DNA of 64,000 nt from Ryuthela nishihirai (GCA_038380435.1 JAWZYU010000025.1:51654691-51718690), one strand, 5' to 3'. Counted from the first letter of the stretch, positions 1-12,034 are shown. Numbers and translations: made by a program. Notes: generated by a model not told the origin, from the letters alone.

Positions 1-536
1 AAAGTGCCCCGTTTGCTCCCCTCTGCGGACGCCCATGATGATGACGATACAAAAAAAAGGAACAACAAAAAAGTGACTTTCAGAAATCACCCAACTCAAT
101 TCTTAAAACTGACCAAAACTGAAAGAATCATTGCAAAAAATTCTCAAATTGCATTTGTTTCATTTAAACGATTTGTTACAATTGTTCTTATTTGTGTTTT
201 AACTTTCTAGATATATTTCTATGACCAGCAATGCTGCTGTTAGATGTTTAAGCTTCATACACTCTTTATATATTAAACAAATATTTAAAAAAAATTGAGA
301 TTTGGATAAATTTGACCGAGTTCTTCAGTTTATAATCAGATTCATGTTCCCAAAAAGGATTATTTTCAAACAGATGGATAACCAAAGGGGGCGGGTAATT
401 GAGGGTAAACTTCCCTCTTAGCTTGAGGAAATTTTAATCTTAAGAAATCATTAGGTCAATAATTTACATTGAGAAAAGCGTTATTCGCCAATCCCCTTAA
501 AATAATCTTATTTACACGTTAAAGTTAAGGCAGAGG
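1..536. other. AT-rich non-coding stretch
   Basis: No gene is recognised. Bases about 225-345 resemble part of a dispersed AT-rich repeat that is more complete at 10,768-11,172 and recurs near 45,120 and 61,950; shared pieces are a run like TTCATACACTCTTTA and a run like GAGATTTGGATAAATTTGA. The short open frame at the left edge has no recognisable domain. Confidence 0.4.
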
Positions 537-850
537 TGGTTTTACCTCTGAGCGGCACTTCTGAGCAGAGAATGGTATAAATGTGCAAGTCACAAGGACC
601 CCAAAGGCTCAGAGTTGGGTAATGTTGAGGAAACCCACTAGAGAGATGTTGCTAGGAGACAATGAAAGAAAGCCTTCTGTTAATGCCGTTCAGTGTATTC
701 TTTAATGTGCACACGGGGCCAGGGCTTAACATCCCACTGGACGAACGGTGGTCTTTAAAAGCCCATTGGTGCCTCCTAACTCGCCAACGGCAGGGGGGGG
801 GGGGAAATTAGTGGAGATAAGTATCGACAATAGAACATGGAGACATCATA
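537..850 (-). mobile_element. SINE-A copy, old and degenerate
   Basis: The tail motif TTTTACCTCTGAGCGGCACTT opens the copy on the plus strand, followed by recognisable GGTCACAAGGACC and GTGCACACGGGGCC blocks and the AGTGGAGATAAGT block next to the tRNA head. The head itself (A and B boxes) is not recognisable, so the copy is 5'-truncated or eroded. A G homopolymer lies inside it near 790-800. Confidence 0.75.
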
Positions 851-937
851 TAAAGAGCCTACGGAGAACAATTCTCCGCATTTGAAAAAAGCTTCGAATG
901 TGGGTTTTCGTTTGCGTAGTAAGAAAGTGACTTAATA

Positions 938-1086
938 CAGTCGCCCAAAAAAGTATCCGAACACTACGGTTGATTACAGAATTCAGAAAAAATATCTCAC
1001 AACGATTTTTTTAGAAATTAGTGATCTGATATTTTTCCTGAATTCTGTAATCAACCGTAGTGTTCGGATACTTTTTTGAGCGACTG
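938..1086. mobile_element. Palindromic Tc1/mariner-type MITE, short form
   Basis: Inverted ends CAGTCGCCCAAAAAAGTATC and its complement are flanked by TA on both sides, the usual Tc1/mariner target. The arms meet after the TTAGAAATTAGTGATCTG block, so the central CACGTG palindrome seen in longer copies is missing. No transposase is encoded, so mobilisation would have been in trans. Confidence 0.85.
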
Positions 1087-1249
1087 TACTTTCTGTAATA
1101 TAGTTTTTATTCATTCTATTCTGATTGTAATTTTGCACTTTAAAATACGTAATTACATTCGTGAAAAGAATGAAAATTAGATGACAAAACATTGAAAGCT
1201 TTGTTATTCACTTTCCCTTATGTCTCAGTAATCATACATAAAAAGTATA

Positions 1250-2815
1250 ATACATGCAGCCATAGGCTACGGAGGTCCAATCAGACAGGGAAATTCTGTT
1301 CTCCGAACGCGTCTGTGTTGAGCTACAGCTCCTGAATTTGCCACTGTGACACGTCTGACCACCCCATTGTAGGTCTCCCCCTTTTCCTGAGGCCTTTGAG
1401 AACACTGTTCATAACTCTATTCGCTAACCTTAGTTATGCATACGGGCAACATGTCTCTCTCTGCATAATATGCTGCTCAAAGGAGGTTGATGATTCCTTC
1501 TAATCTCATCATTACTTAAAAATCAAACCACCTAATGTCCAAGACACTGCGTAAGCATCTAAAATCAAAGTCATCAAGTTTTGTTATCTTGCTTACAAAA
1601 GATCCAAATTTCACGACCATAACTAAACCTAGAAAGAACCAAACTATTATGCAGCGTAATTTTAGTCGTTAGGTGTATACGCCTATTTCTCCACAATCTC
1701 CATAAATTCTTAAATGTCCCGACAGCAATCCTTATTCTTCAGTTAATCTCATGCCGTACATCACCAGTATCAGTTACATAACTCCCAAGGTAATTAAACT
1801 GTGACACCTTCTCAAGACTGCAACCATTCAGATTGACTGAATCACAGCCTGCTTAACCAATTTTCATCACTTTAATTTTCTCTCTGTTTATAACCAAACC
1901 TACTCTACTACCAGTCTCATCAACAGCTCGAATGAAAGAGTTCATCTCATTAACATCATTTGCCAAAAGGGCTAAATCATAATAGGCTAAATCATCATTG
2001 CCAAAGGGCTAAATCAGCAAAATCTAAATCTGAAATTTTCGTATCTCCAAACAATTTAAGACCAAAATCTTTCCCTTGCAGTGAATTTCGCATAACATAA
2101 TCAATAACCAAAAATCAATAACCTTTTCTAAAGAGAAAAGGAGACAAAATGCACCCTTGTCGAACACCAGAAGTAATGCTAAACCAATTGCTACAAGACT
2201 TACCAACTTTCACACATGACTCAATGTTATTATAGAGAGCTTTCATTATGTTAACTAACTTGTCTGGTATACCATATGATCTCACAATCAACCACAAATT
2301 ATGACGTTCAACAGAGTCGAAAGCCTTTTTGAAATCAACAAAGCTAGCAACCAAAGGTTTCTGAAACTCTAAACATTTCTCAAGAATCTGCCTAAGTGAA
2401 AATATCTGATCCACACATCCCCTACCACTTCTGAATCCACATTGCTCATCACGCAATTGACTATCAACCAGATTCTTAATTCTATTAAGCACAATCATGG
2501 AAAGAACTTTACCTGGAACAGAGAGTAGGCTGATACCCCTATAGTTATCACAAGAACTGTGATCACCTTTTTTGAAAATAGAGATCCCTGTTCTTCTCTT
2601 TATCCCATGACGCACATCACCATTATCTGTTGCATAGCACTGGAGATTAAATTGAAATACTTTCTCAAGAGCGCAACCATTCAAAACACCATCTGTCGGA
2701 CCAATTTTCATTACTTTAGTTTTCTCTCTATTTATCACCAAAGCTACTCTATTACCAGTGTCATCAACAGCCTTAATGAGAGAATTAATATAATTAAAAT
2801 AGAGATTATAAAATT
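1250..2815 (-). pseudogene. RTE-type LINE fragment (reverse transcriptase and C-terminus), broken and rearranged
   Basis: On the minus strand a 208-residue frame (2741 to 2115) carries reverse transcriptase motifs: NYRGISLLS at residues 67-75, motif A FVDFKKAFDS near 134-143, and motif B SGVRQGCILSPFLF near 191-204. The LSPFLF followed by LVIDYVMRN wording, continuing in another frame, is typical of the RTE clade. The first 50 or so residues (INREKTKVMKIG to GDVRHGIKRR) normally lie after the catalytic aspartates, so two fragments are joined near 2585. Near 1930-2010 the FADD catalytic motif is broken by a short duplication of the GATTTAGCCCTTTTGGC block. The C-terminal region continues to about 1250 with stops. 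It is non-functional. Confidence 0.8.
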
Positions 2816-2819
2816 TTCA

Positions 2820-3800
2820 GTGTTGTTGCCATAACACAAATGGAAACTATTTGCTTTTATTTGAATTAATGCATAGTTTGGAGTCAACGTAGACCAGGGA
2901 TAAATCGTTAAGAAATGCAAAAGGGTAAAATGTTAAATTACTAAAATCAGAAAACTGATTCGTGTCCAAAGTATTTTTTTTCTCTGGCCACATCTTTTGC
3001 AGGTGAAAGAAGACGCGGATGACGCTTAGCCTGATAATTTCCGTCTCTGAAATGCATTTCTCTCCATCAAATTAGTTCATTGAAATTTAAACCTCAACGA
3101 TACTTGTAAGGTGCTTTCTTGATGGATATGTACAAAGACATGCATGTTGCTGGAATTAGACAATTCAATCATTTAAAGCATTTTAGAAGACGACAATGCT
3201 TCAAAATTTAATCATAACCATTTTGTCTCCCCTTTTTAATCATCCCACTGCTGCGAGTCCGTAACCTTGACAGTTATTGGAGAGTGCAGATCTTGTTTCC
3301 GGTTAGTTCGCTGCCTCAGCTGCTGTCTGAAGGTCGACCACGTTCAACAAAGCGTGCTCCCACACTACCTCTTCGTTACTGGAAGGATCTGCCGGTTGCC
3401 ATGACGACGTCGAACACGCGAGCAACCCAGAGGGATCGTTGGATCGCAGCGCAGGCAAGCGGACGTGCGTGGGAATTGCAGATATCCGAGCTCGCTGATC
3501 TCCGGGGCAGAGAACATCCATGGTCGGTCCATTGGGATGCTGCGAGGCTCTCTTCACCTGCGATGAGATGTTGATTTAAGCAAACGTTTGCAGGATGAGA
3601 GCTCGGTAGAAGAAATTCGTAACTGTTCAGTTTGCAGTTTTGTTACACTCATGGTGGTTTTAAATATTTTTTATTAAACTACCCGTTGAGTTAATTAAGT
3701 GACTAATGTGTTTACTGACATCCTTGTTGGGTTAGTTGTTCTATTCATTCAGGGTTCGTATCACAGTCGAAGAAAATAATCAGAAATTGATATAGATATT
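2820..3800. other. Unannotated stretch with a GC-richer patch
   Basis: No recognisable gene or repeat. Bases about 3245-3580 are clearly GC-richer than the flanks, and both strands carry short open frames there (96 and 84 residues) without known motifs. It could be an exon, a regulatory patch or an old transposon; the sequence alone does not decide. Confidence 0.3.
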
Positions 3801-3961
3801 CATCTCACCATCATCCTCAAGCAGCCATGGATTATGGAGGTCCAAACAGACCGCGCAATTTAGTTCTCCAAACATATCTGTCCTGAGCAATATCTGATGC
3901 ATCTGGCCACTGCATACCAATTCTAACAAGGTCCTGTTTGACATTGTTTGTGGGGCGGGGG

Positions 3962-3973
3962 TGGCTCAGTCGG
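3962..3973 (+). promoter_or_regulatory. Pol III A box of the reference SINE-A
   Basis: TGGCTCAGTCGG fits the eukaryotic tRNA A box (TRGYNNARNNGG) and sits 33 bp before the B box, as in a tRNA gene. The same motif is kept in most full-length copies in the window. Confidence 0.85.
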
Positions 3974-4005
3974 TAGCGCGCCAGGCTCGTAATCTGTAGT
4001 TCCCA

Positions 4006-4016
4006 GGTTCGAGTCC
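4006..4016 (+). promoter_or_regulatory. Pol III B box of the reference SINE-A
   Basis: GGTTCGAGTCC matches the B box consensus GGTTCGANNCC. It is the most conserved short motif among the copies. Confidence 0.88.
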
Positions 4017-4639
4017 CAGCTGGGTCAGCGTTGAGATTTATCTCCGCAAAATTTCCCCGCCCTGCCCACGGTCAGTAGGGGACACCGATGGGCTTGGAAA
4101 GGCCGCCGTCCGTCGGATGCGACGTTAAGCCCTGGCCCCGTGTGTGGGAGAGCTCATACCCTGTGCACGTTAAAGAACACGCTGGATGGCCTTGACGGGA
4201 GGCTACCATCTGTCTCCCAACAGCTGTTCCAGTGGGTCCCCTCCCCCAACCTTCTCTGAGCCTTCGGGGTCCATGTGACCTGGCCATTTAGCCCATGGTG
4301 TGCAAAAAAGTGCCGCTCAGAGGTAAAACAACCCAACCAACATTGTTTGTCCACTGCATCGTAGGTCTCCCCCTCTTTCTGAGACCTTTAGGCACACTCT
4401 TCATAGCCCTATTCGTAAATCTATAATTATCCATATAGGCAACATGGCCAAACCAATGGAGTCTCTCTCTCTGCACAATATACTGTTCAGAGGAGGTTCA
4501 AGACTCTTTTGTATGACCACATCATTACTTACAAAGTTGAACCACCTAATGCCCAATATTTCCTGCAGATAAGCTATTAGCGTTGCGGGTCAAATGTATA
4601 AAATCTCTCTACATCTGTGTTTTGTGAGATGACGATGAT

Positions 4640-5363
4640 GATAAATAAATATATTATTATTATTAAAAAAAATCAAAAACATCAAAATTAGCCACTCAAA
4701 AACTGACATGCAGACATGATATCTGTTAACATAAACGACCTTAATTATTCGAGTCCTCAGAGTCATTCATTCGTGTCTTGAACCCTAATAGAACAAGGAG
4801 GCATCGTCTCTGCATTAATGCACATGTTAGAACTAATTGGAAACATCATTATATCATTTTGGGGATGTGGCTGAAACTCTCTGTCCGCTGATAAGGTGAT
4901 GTCTCCGTCTTTGCGCATTTTTAATGATCGACTAAATGCAAATCGATATATACAATTTTGAAATGCTTCAAATTTTAATACTTTTGTCTTATTGTTATAT
5001 GCGTTGTTACTTTTAGCTTTATCTTACAGCTGTAAAAATGCATTTTAAGGTCTTCATTCAATAATTACTCTTTTATTAATCTGTTTTCTTTCTATAATCA
5101 CTTTATTCCTTTGTTATTAATACATTGCAAATATTCCCCCTTAACGATTTATTTTTGACGTTTCTTACCATTCATCAATATCCTCTACATCACGATTATG
5201 TAATACTTAAACTTGTAGCTGATGTTTTTGCACGTACAAGTACTGAGTGTTATTAGCATGCATATTTTACGAATGAATAACTGGAAACGACTGGTGGTTA
5301 GTGTAAAGTTTTCCTTTTGAACTCTTTACTTTTTCGATTAGGTGTAGTGTTCATAATTTATTG
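4640..5363. other. AT-rich stretch, nothing recognised
   Basis: There is a short ATT/TTA-rich run near 4640-4670 and otherwise unique-looking AT-rich DNA. No gene or repeat is supported. Confidence 0.4.
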
Positions 5364-5374
5364 ATGCAAACTGT

Positions 5375-5762
5375 TGGGTTGGGTTGTTTTACCTCTGAGC
5401 GGCACTTTTTTGCACACCATGGGCTAACATGGCCAGGCCACAAGGACCCCGAAGGCTCAGAGAAGGTTGTGGGAGGGGACCCACTGGAACAGCTGTTGGG
5501 AGACAGATGGTAGCCTCCCGTCAAGGCCATCCAGCGTGTTCTTTAACGTGCACAGGGTATGGCTCTCCCGCACACGGGGCCACGGCTTAACGTCCCATCC
5601 GACGGACGGCGGCCTTTCCAAGCCCATCGGTGTCCCCTACTGACCGTGGGCAGGGCGGGGAATTTTGCGGAGATAAATCTCAACGCTGACCAGCTGGGAC
5701 TCGAACATGGGAACTACAGATTACGAGCCTGGCGCGCTACCGACTGAGCCACCCCCGCCCCA
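5375..5762 (-). mobile_element. SINE-A, full length
   Basis: It starts on the plus strand with the tail complement (TTGGGTTGGGTTGTTTTACC) and ends with the head complement (CGACTGAGCCACCCCCGCCCC). The TSD ATGCAAACTGT is exact at 5364-5374 and 5763-5773. The B box complement is slightly altered (GGGACTCGAACATGGG). Confidence 0.93.
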
Positions 5763-5773
5763 ATGCAAACTGT

Positions 5774-6367
5774 AGTATAGTTAATTAATTGCCTCAATAG
5801 CATAAAGGTTATGCTTATCCAGTTCACGTTTTTCGGAATTAATACGAAGAAGCGTTAAACGGCGTTCAGGCATATTTTGATAATGATCTTCCTGATCTTA
5901 GAGTTTCGTTTCATAAATGTATTCATAAGTAGTTACAGAAGGAAACAAATATTTAATTCCAAAGTGTCAATTACACAACGTGTTCTGTATTATCTCTCTA
6001 TTATTCCCATTTAATTTTCATAATGGAGGAAGCATCACATGCAGTATACATTCGACGAGGATACACCATTGCTAGTAACTCATTGTCAATATTGATTTTC
6101 AAAACTAAATGAATAGATACAGCAAATGCAAACGCTTGTGTTAAATCAGCAACGTTTATTATCTGGTTTCCAATTACAATGGGAAATAAAGAAAAGTTGC
6201 TAATCTACTGTTAGTCACGAGCACTTCCCATTCAGTGGGTCTACGTTGCCAAGAATGAAGTCAGTATTAAATTATTTTAAAATCTTATAGAACAGAAAAT
6301 TTTAAACTATTCAAGGTAAAATGTAGAGGGATATTTTTTGAAACCGTTCAAGCATATTTTAGAATTA
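5774..6367. other. AT-rich stretch, nothing recognised
   Basis: No gene, hairpin or known repeat is supported here. Confidence 0.4.
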
Positions 6368-6370
6368 TTT

Positions 6371-6615
6371 TTGGGTTGTTTTACTTTGACCAGCACTTTT
6401 TCTTTTTGCACACAAACCACTTAATTACCACAGGTTACAAAGACCCAATGGGCTAAGAGCTCGGTAGAAGGAAGAGAATTAACTGGACAGGCTGATAAGA
6501 GACAGTTGGGGGATCAAGGCCATCCAGAGTGGCCACTAGCTTGCACCATGGTGTAGTTCCCCTGCATACGGGACCACAGCTTAATGTTTGATCCGACGGA
6601 CGGCTTAGAAATGGA
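6371..6615 (-). mobile_element. SINE-A fragment, degenerate and lacking its head
   Basis: Tail and body blocks are recognisable (TTGGGTTGTTTTAC, CAAGGCCATCCAG, GATCCGACGGACGGC). The copy stops at the CCGACGGACGGC block, so the tRNA head is absent. Confidence 0.75.
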
Positions 6616-6801
6616 CAAATCAAATATGATGATTTCAACAGAGTTAATTATTCACAATTAGGTAGAGCAAATTTCGATTGAGTCTTTTAATATTAATAAA
6701 TGCAAATAAAGCCATTAATTTATAACAGCAAAGATGACGCAGTTCCATATTTTATTGAAGAGGTACATCTGCTTTCAGTCGGTTTTAAAATATCTGATAT
6801 A

Positions 6802-6998
6802 CAGTCGCTCAAAAAAGTATCCGAACACTATGGTTGATTACAGAATTCAGAAAAAATATCTGGAAACGATTTTTTTTAGAAATTAGTGACACGTGACACG
6901 AAGGTTGCCAGATCACTAATTTCTAAAAAAATCGTTTCCAGATATTTTCCCGAATTCTGCAATCAACCATAATGTTCGGATACTTTTTTGAGCGACTG
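6802..6998. mobile_element. Palindromic Tc1/mariner-type MITE, complete 197-bp form
   Basis: TA-flanked ends CAGTCGCTCAAAAAAGTATC and complement lead to two long arms that converge on a central CACGTGACACGAAGG palindrome near 6892. Nearly the whole element can fold on itself. It has no coding capacity. Confidence 0.9.
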
Positions 6999-7572
6999 TA
7001 CATTGTGGCGGTAAAAAAAATGGTACACTTGAGAAAATTTAAAGTCATAAAGAAAGCTCTTTAACCTAGAAAATAAACTTTTTACCAAAAAAGTCACTCG
7101 ATTTAAATTCAAAGTTACCTAAATCATCATTTGTTAATAATATTGGTGCAATATGTAGAGTTATGGAAGCTTATCATTAACAATAGCATTGATACTCATA
7201 ATTTACTTCAAAAGTTAATCAAATGACAAACAGTAACTTTTTATGTCAAATCGCTTGCTAAAACAAATGTAATTTAGAAGTTACCTATTCCCCCTCTCCA
7301 GCTGTAAGAATGCTAGTAAGGGTAATACAGGCCAAAAATGATTTAATTTGTATATCTTTCATACATTTTTCAAGACATTTTCTAAAGACCTAATGGGAAA
7401 ACGTATGGGGAAAGAAAATCTAAAGACCGGATTGGGGAAACGTTATACTGCATTGGAAAAACCCAGTCCCTTTGCAATATTTCGGTTCTATTTTTTTTTC
7501 TTGTTCCCCCTCCCCCTCGATTTGTTTTCTGGATCGGGGCCTACGGTAAGAGAGTATAAACATTTAGCTTCA
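6999..7572. other. AT-rich stretch with a possible dispersed-repeat fragment
   Basis: Bases 7016-7300 share words, in inverted orientation, with the AT-rich repeat at 10,768-11,172 (for example GAGTTATGGAAGCTTA). The rest is unannotated. The short open frame at 7348-7575 has no motif. Confidence 0.35.
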
Positions 7573-7583
7573 TAAGCAATTAA

Positions 7584-7805
7584 CTAAAAATAAAAAAAAT
7601 TATAATAAATACCCCCTCAAGCAGATGTTTGCCACAGAGGTCTGACAGGAGCCTGTCAGTTTATATGCCACAGTAGGAGAACTGAGAGGATGGCAGGACC
7701 TCAGCAGAAAAACGACACACACATCCATGCCTAATCTGGGGTTCGAACCCAGGTCCCTTAGATCAGTAGCCAAGCGCGCTAACCACTCGGCCACGGGACG
7801 GCTTG
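7584..7805 (-). mobile_element. SINE-B (tRNA-Ser-like head), full length
   Basis: A separate SINE family. Read on the minus strand, its head contains GTGGCCGAGTGGTTAGCGCG, as in Ser/Leu-type tRNAs, and a B box GGTTCGAACCC. A body of about 120 bp follows, then an end CTGCTTGAGGGGGTATTTATT. The TSD TAAGCAATTAA is exact at 7573-7583 and 7806-7816. The body shares nothing obvious with SINE-A. Related pieces are at 38,525-39,035 and 58,399-58,486. Confidence 0.88.
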
Positions 7806-8073
7806 TAAGCAATTAAAACTCATTTTAATTAATCGTCTTTGCATCTGTTAGGAATGTTTTAAAATTATCGAATAAAATTATTGGTAGTTTTTTTTTCGGT
7901 CCATTAGCAAATATTAATTTTGGAACACTTTATTTTGGCTATTTTCCCGTTTTTTTTTTCATATAAAGTGAGATTATGATAACGAAAATATTAATATCCG
8001 TCACATATAAATGCAGGTAAACGCTTTAGAAACTATTCAATACAACTAAAAGCTTCGTTACGAAATTTCTTGG

Positions 8074-8425
8074 GGGAGGGGGTGGTTTAATTTGTAGCGA
8101 ACCAGTTTCGATTCCTCAGCTGGGGACTAGAGAGAGAGAGATTGAGATTTATTTCCACAAAACTCCCCGCCTACCCTCGGTCATTACTGGACACCGAAAG
8201 ACCGTCGTCCATCGGAAGGGACGTTAAGCCGTGGCCTCGTGTGCGGGAGAGCCATACCCATGAACGTTGAAGAACACGCTGGATGGCGTTGACGAGAGGC
8301 TACCATCTGCTCCCAACAGCTGTTCCCTCCCACAACCTTCTCTGAGCCTTCGAGGTCTTTGTGACCTGACCTTTAAGCCCATTGTGCGCAAAAAAAGTGC
8401 AGCTCAGAAGTAAAACAACACAACA
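8074..8425 (+). mobile_element. SINE-A, diverged, with TSD
   Basis: The head is degraded (part of the anticodon arm is lost and a GA microsatellite follows at 8130-8142), but body and tail are clear. The TSD AAATTTCTTGG is exact at 8063-8073 and 8426-8436. Divergence from the reference copy is much higher than for most copies here, so it is an older insertion. Confidence 0.88.
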
Positions 8426-8436
8426 AAATTTCTTGG

Positions 8437-10767
8437 AAAATTTTTTATACATCACTACTACTTTCTTAAGATGGTGTTATGAAAATGCTTCTATTGTGCA
8501 TTTTCATGTTTTAAGAAACTGAAAAATATATCTGCTAAAAAAAACACTTTGCTTTTTTAAAAAGTAGGGGGCCCCTTTAATGGCGACCCCCCCGGAACAT
8601 TTCTTGCCTCACAATACGACTAGACGAGAAATTCAAGAAAATGTAAAGAACTGAACTTCTGCGAAAACCAATGAACCTCTGGTTAACAATTCATATATCG
8701 CTCAGTCTCCTACAGGGAAATAAAGGCATCATATATTGCGAGGGTATTTTAGCTTTATATAAGAAAAAATACCAACTTTAAATATAATAAAAATAGAGCC
8801 AAACCCGACGAATTTTGCTATTACACTACCTTTCTTTCTTTTCCCTCTATGACTTTTTTTACTTTAAAGAAAAGCGAAAATGAAGAGAGCATCACATCAA
8901 TTCGTAAACTGTCTGCTAACAAAAATTGCCGTTGAATATTTACATTTCTATAAAACTAACGCTGCCGTTTTCAGTTGAGAATAAATATCATTTGATATTT
9001 TATAATTTCAGTCTCGATTGTCTGAGTTTCGGTTTATCTGAGGTTTTTTAAAAGTTTTTTTTTCAGACTTGTATATGTCCAAGGCAAAACCCTGGTATTA
9101 CTGTAAGGAGATGTTTTTACTCTGAAGTATCTGGGAATCCAATTAACGAGAGTAAGGAAATTTTAGAGAATTCCAAATCAAACCTGAAATGTTTATAATC
9201 AAACTAATTTTAATGCGTTTCTTTCACGTTTATTGTTTTATATATATTTACGTGTATTTATGTTAGAAAGAGAGAGAATAGAGTAGTCAATAAGAAATCA
9301 TATTCTGTGTTATTGTTACAGAATTTCAGGAATTATTACTTGACAGTTAGTTCAAAATAACCAAATAGATAATAAATGAAATTATTTAATAAATAAGGCA
9401 ATTAATTTACAAAAAATAAGTAAAACTTTAATTATTCGTTTCATGAACATAGACTAAATAAACTAATGGCTAATTAATACTGATTCTAACAGAATATAAC
9501 GTTCAAACTTTCTTTTACAATGCATTCTATTGATGCAAATTATAAATCTATTCTTAGTAAATAACTATCCTACTTCATGACACAAATATGTTTATTAGGA
9601 AGTTAAAAACGTTAAAAAAGTTTTAAACACGTTATAAAGACTATTTGCTTGAGAAATAAAATTGACATGATTAAGTGCTACGTCTGTTACACACAAAAAC
9701 TGATCAATAAACAACACACATGAAAAGCAAAACAACTTCCGTTTTTTGTTCTATCATAATTTTCAAACTCAACATTCTGTTCGATAAAAGTCATGACCCA
9801 TTTTTCCCATTTTTCCAATCTCGTCATACAATAATCACGCTTTTATAAGCATTTGTTGCACGTGAAAATGCCTTTTCACTTTAAATAAAATTGCCACAGT
9901 CGAAATCAAATAATTTATTATTAAAATTGTAATATGACTGTGAATAAAAGTTGATGTATGTACGCAATTACATGTCTATGCCTAAAATATTTTCCCAAAA
10001 GTTTCCGTATTATCCGAGGGTGTCTTGGTAACGTTTAGCTTGGACAACTGAGACTCTATTCTACTTTGAAATTGTTGTGAGCGCTCCAGAAAAAGACTAA
10101 CTCTGAGATTGAAGATTATTTCGAAAAAAAATTTAAATAATCATAATAATAGAAATAAATGAATACTCATATTTCAAACCTGTAACAAAAGCAATTGAAA
10201 ATAGCCTCTTTTGCCACATTTTAATCCATTGTAAAACTTTTATAGCGCTATAAATAGTCTCTGCCAAAGCACTGTTATCATTCATCTCCCACTCAGCCTA
10301 AGCATCTGAAGCGCGATATGAAATCCCAAGGAGCATGCGTTAACTTTTCCTTCAGAGGTGCTTGTAGTAATTTACAATTCGCAGATCCAAAAAATGGGAA
10401 GCCATACATCACAATGATCTGAGTCTGGCGCTATTTTCCTCATTCCCTTCCCTCGATAAATGCAGCAATACATCATGCCATTGCTCTCGGCAGAGCTCCG
10501 AGTCTGCTCCCTGCGTCAGGTGCCATGTCGTAAGACTGCAGGACCGGGACGGACATCTTCCTGCATCCCTCATCCCAAAGAAGGCGATCATCCGACGAGA
10601 TCCGTTCTCAACTCTGTCTCTGATTGGCAGATATTGCCTGCAAGCGCATCCTTCTCTTGAATCTGTTGCCAATGTCTCCTGCGTCGCAGCTATTCTCCAT
10701 CCGAAAAAGATTCTCTCTGAGAATATAAGAGTGTTTTTTTTTAACTTCCAACTGATATGAACTTTAT
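8437..10767. other. 2.3-kb stretch without recognised genes
   Basis: Mostly AT-rich. Bases about 10,409-10,675 are GC-richer with overlapping open frames of 87 (minus) and 66 (plus) residues; neither shows a domain. No repeat of the families described here is seen between 8437 and 10,760. Confidence 0.4.
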
Positions 10768-11172
10768 TACCATAAGTATTGGGAGACTTTCATATCATGT
10801 GTAAAGTCACATTCAAAGCTCCTTAACGTTAAAAAAAGTATTTTTAGGGAAAAAAAAAGTCAGCCACAAGTTTTTCACACGAAAAAAGTAAAAATAAAGT
10901 CAAACGGTATTTTAATTAATTTTTGAAATAACTTCTTATGACTTGCAATAGTGCTGTTAAATGGTTTAGCTTCCATAACTCTTTAAATATTAAATTTAAA
11001 TTTAAAATATTATTACTGAAAATTAAAAATCGAGATTTAGATAACTTTGATTATGTTCGATTTGCCTCCCGTAATATTTTTCTGTCAAAGATTTATTTTG
11101 AAAATTGAGAAGCATTAAACATGGCTTTCTATTTACATAACGTGGGAAGGTCCCAATACTTTTACTAATATA
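10768..11172. mobile_element. Putative AT-rich MITE with AGTATTGGGA ends
   Basis: AGTATTGGGA at 10,775-10,784 and its complement TCCCAATACT at 11,151-11,160 bracket about 400 bp of AT-rich DNA; AAGTATTGGGA-type ends are common in Tc1/mariner-derived MITEs. Internal words recur near 240, 45,120-45,235 and in the split copy around 61,018-62,165, so this is a family. Exact ends are not certain. Confidence 0.5.
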
Positions 11173-11633
11173 GTGTATATTTTTTAAATTGGAAGAAATT
11201 AAAACTTAAATATAATTTCCTGACATTAGGAATGTGGAATTAATATACGTGAAATGAATTGAGTCAGGTGCTTTAGTTATGTTACATTAATACTAAAACA
11301 ATATTTTTGATGTAAAAAGCGCACACCAGACACTACATCGTGTTATAAAAATGTATTTTAATCCATCAAAACGAAATTTTATTATCATCAAAAATCATAT
11401 TTCGCACCATAATAATCTGAATTCTAATTTCTTGTACTAGATCTTTTTGATCAATCACAACTATAACAAAATTGAAATTTAGGAGTTTGTTAAATCATAT
11501 CCGAAAAATCATGCACTTATAAATTCGATATGGAAATCTTTAGATAAAGGGCTTTTATTCAATATCTGTGGCTCAAATATGCAGTGAATTAGCCCAGGAA
11601 CATCGCAGTGCTGCAACTGCTAATTAGCCTAGG

Positions 11634-12020
11634 GTTGGGTTGTTTTACCTCTGAGCGGCACTTTTTTGCACACTATGGGCTAAATGGCCAGGTCACATGG
11701 ACCCCGAAGGCTCAGAGAAGGTTGGGGGAGGGTACCCACTGGAACAGCTGTTGGGAGACAGATGGTAGCCTCCCGTCAAGGCCATCCAGCGTGTTCTTTA
11801 ACGTGCACAGGGTATGGCTCTCCCGCACACGGGGCCACGGCTTAAAGTCCCATCCGACGGACGGCGGCCTTTCCAAGCCCATCGGTGTCCCCTATTGACC
11901 GTGGGCAGGACGGGGAAATTTTGCGGAGATAAATCTCAACGCTGACCCAGCTGGGACTCGAACCTGGGAACTACAGATTACGAGCCTGGCGCGCTACCGA
12001 CTGAGCCACCCCCGCCCCAA
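11634..12020 (-). mobile_element. SINE-A, full length
   Basis: Close to the reference copy over its whole length. The TSD CTAATTAGCCTAGG (14 bp) is exact at 11,620-11,633 and 12,021-12,034. Confidence 0.94.
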
Positions 12021-12034
12021 CTAATTAGCCTAGG

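Larger units (their letters stand above)
3952..4339 (+). mobile_element. SINE-A, full length, reference copy
   Basis: This copy shows the family structure. A tRNA-related head (3952 to about 4028) is followed by a family-specific body of about 300 bp and the 3' end GGTAAAACAACCCAACCAA. TSDs ACATTGTTTGT lie at 3941-3951 and 4340-4350. The anticodon-position triplet reads CGT, which is Thr-like, but the parental tRNA is uncertain. There is no protein-coding capacity; open frames across it are incidental. It would be transcribed by Pol III and moved by a LINE in trans. It interrupts the RTE fragment around it. Confidence 0.93.
3800..4620 (-). pseudogene. Second RTE-type LINE 3' fragment, split by a SINE
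   Basis: The stretch 3815-3945 (AGCAGCCATGGATTATGGAGGTCC and on) matches the LINE C-terminal end near 1255-1370. The homology resumes after the SINE, at 4345-4560, with TAGGTCTCCCCCTCTTTCTGAG. On the minus strand, 4476 downward encodes a typical LINE C-terminal peptide (RLHWFGHVAYMDNYR). The fragment contains stops and lacks the catalytic domain. Confidence 0.75.

Noticed and set aside
3952..4028. True tRNA genes at SINE heads
   Set aside because: A and B boxes are present, but the acceptor stem does not pair properly and each is followed by the same 300-bp SINE body.
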